Assembly (NCBI RefSeq): GCF_001984215.1
Contig: NZ_CP019420.1
Span: 3,038,001 to 3,102,000 of the forward strand
Source: Mycobacterium sp. MS1601
GTDB taxonomy: Bacteria > Actinomycetota > Actinomycetes > Mycobacteriales > Mycobacteriaceae
Reading direction: 5' to 3'
Length of the DNA stretch: 64,000 bases
Shown here: positions 63,947 through 64,000 of the stretch, piece by piece
Numbering within the stretch: the first letter of the stretch is position 1
Layout of the letters: every line of letters starts with the position of its first letter
Notes under the pieces: generated by a model
The model's input: only the letters and a program-made list of their open reading frames with translations
Told to the model about the DNA's origin: nothing
Database searches by the model: none
Program-made: the position numbers and the translations under genes

Positions 63947-64000
63947 ATGACCGACGACAAGATGCTCGCCCGCATCGCGGCGCTGTTGCGACAGGCCGAG
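63947..64000 (+). CDS. DUF2786-family protein, N-terminus only (Rv0184-like, truncated by window edge)
   Basis: ATG 63947 starts MTDDKMLARIAALLRQAE, the beginning of a DUF2786 protein as found after Rv0183 in M. tuberculosis. Only 18 residues are in the window. It begins 11 bp after the reductase stop, so it may be in the same transcript. Function is unknown for the family. Confidence 0.7.
   Translation, partial: MTDDKMLARIAALLRQAE

Overview
The window reads as chromosomal DNA of a fast-growing mycobacterium (Mycolicibacterium type). It is GC-rich with strong G/C at third codon positions, GTG starts are common, and ATGA/GTGA stop-start overlaps are frequent. From memory, gene order matches the M. 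tuberculosis stretch around Rv0144-Rv0184: TetR, SAM methyltransferase, aldehyde dehydrogenase, SDR, quinone reductase, tyrosine phosphatase, fadE2, pnt genes, TB18.5, mce1R, fadD5, yrbE1AB, mce1A-F, mam1A-D, pirin, sigG, monoacylglycerol lipase, DUF2786. A complete fructose phosphotransferase locus, which M. tuberculosis lacks, is also present. No tRNA, rRNA, CRISPR, insertion sequence or phage gene was recognised, and the only sign of gene decay outside the frameshifts is one short remnant near 12.4 kb.

Layout. 1-3.1 kb: the end of a copper-type P-type ATPase, then two CNNM/CorC-type membrane proteins behind a possible proline-rich leader ORF. 3.2-9.1 kb: fructose uptake, with fruR-fruK-fruA-ptsH leftward and ptsI rightward from a shared promoter region. 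9.2-18.5 kb: pirin, FUSC transporter, TetR, methyltransferase and an aldehyde dehydrogenase-SDR-quinone reductase operon. 18.5-29.1 kb: tyrosine phosphatase with fadE2, a two-component system, EamA exporter, an acyl-CoA dehydrogenase facing its likely TetR repressor, and proton-pumping transhydrogenase. 29.3-34.8 kb: small orphan genes, a taurine/sulfonate-type ABC importer, HAD phosphatase and TetR. 34.9-50.6 kb: the mce1 lipid-import locus, namely the repressor mce1R, fadD5, two YrbE permeases, six MCE proteins and four accessory Mam proteins. 51-64 kb: SDR, a large secreted protein of unknown function, fructosamine kinase, phosphodiester glycosidase, a sugar-dehydrogenase-like lipoprotein, pirin/MarR, alcohol dehydrogenase, SigG, monoacylglycerol lipase and neighbours.

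How the genes fit together. Three blocks concern lipid or fatty-acid handling: the mce1 locus, the fadE genes with the transhydrogenase, and the SigG/lipase block. A second theme is carbon and sulfur acquisition through the fructose PTS and the ABC importer. The mce1 locus is the main machine: YrbE1A/B form the membrane permease and Mce1A-F the envelope-spanning tube, while the ATPase that energises it (MceG) is not in this window.

The most important caution is that five genes (fruA, the aldehyde dehydrogenase, pntA, the large secreted protein, the sugar-dehydrogenase-like lipoprotein) are each broken by what looks like one missing base inside a run of four or five G/C. Five identical lesions in 64 kb look more like homopolymer under-calling in the assembly than real gene loss. 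I did not find a clearly new multi-gene system. The best candidates for undescribed biology are small: leader-type ORFs before the CNNM pair and before yrbE1A, a chain of mutually exclusive hairpins after a 15-codon ORF near 20.8 kb, a hairpin family shared by two convergent gene ends, and several operator-like palindromes.
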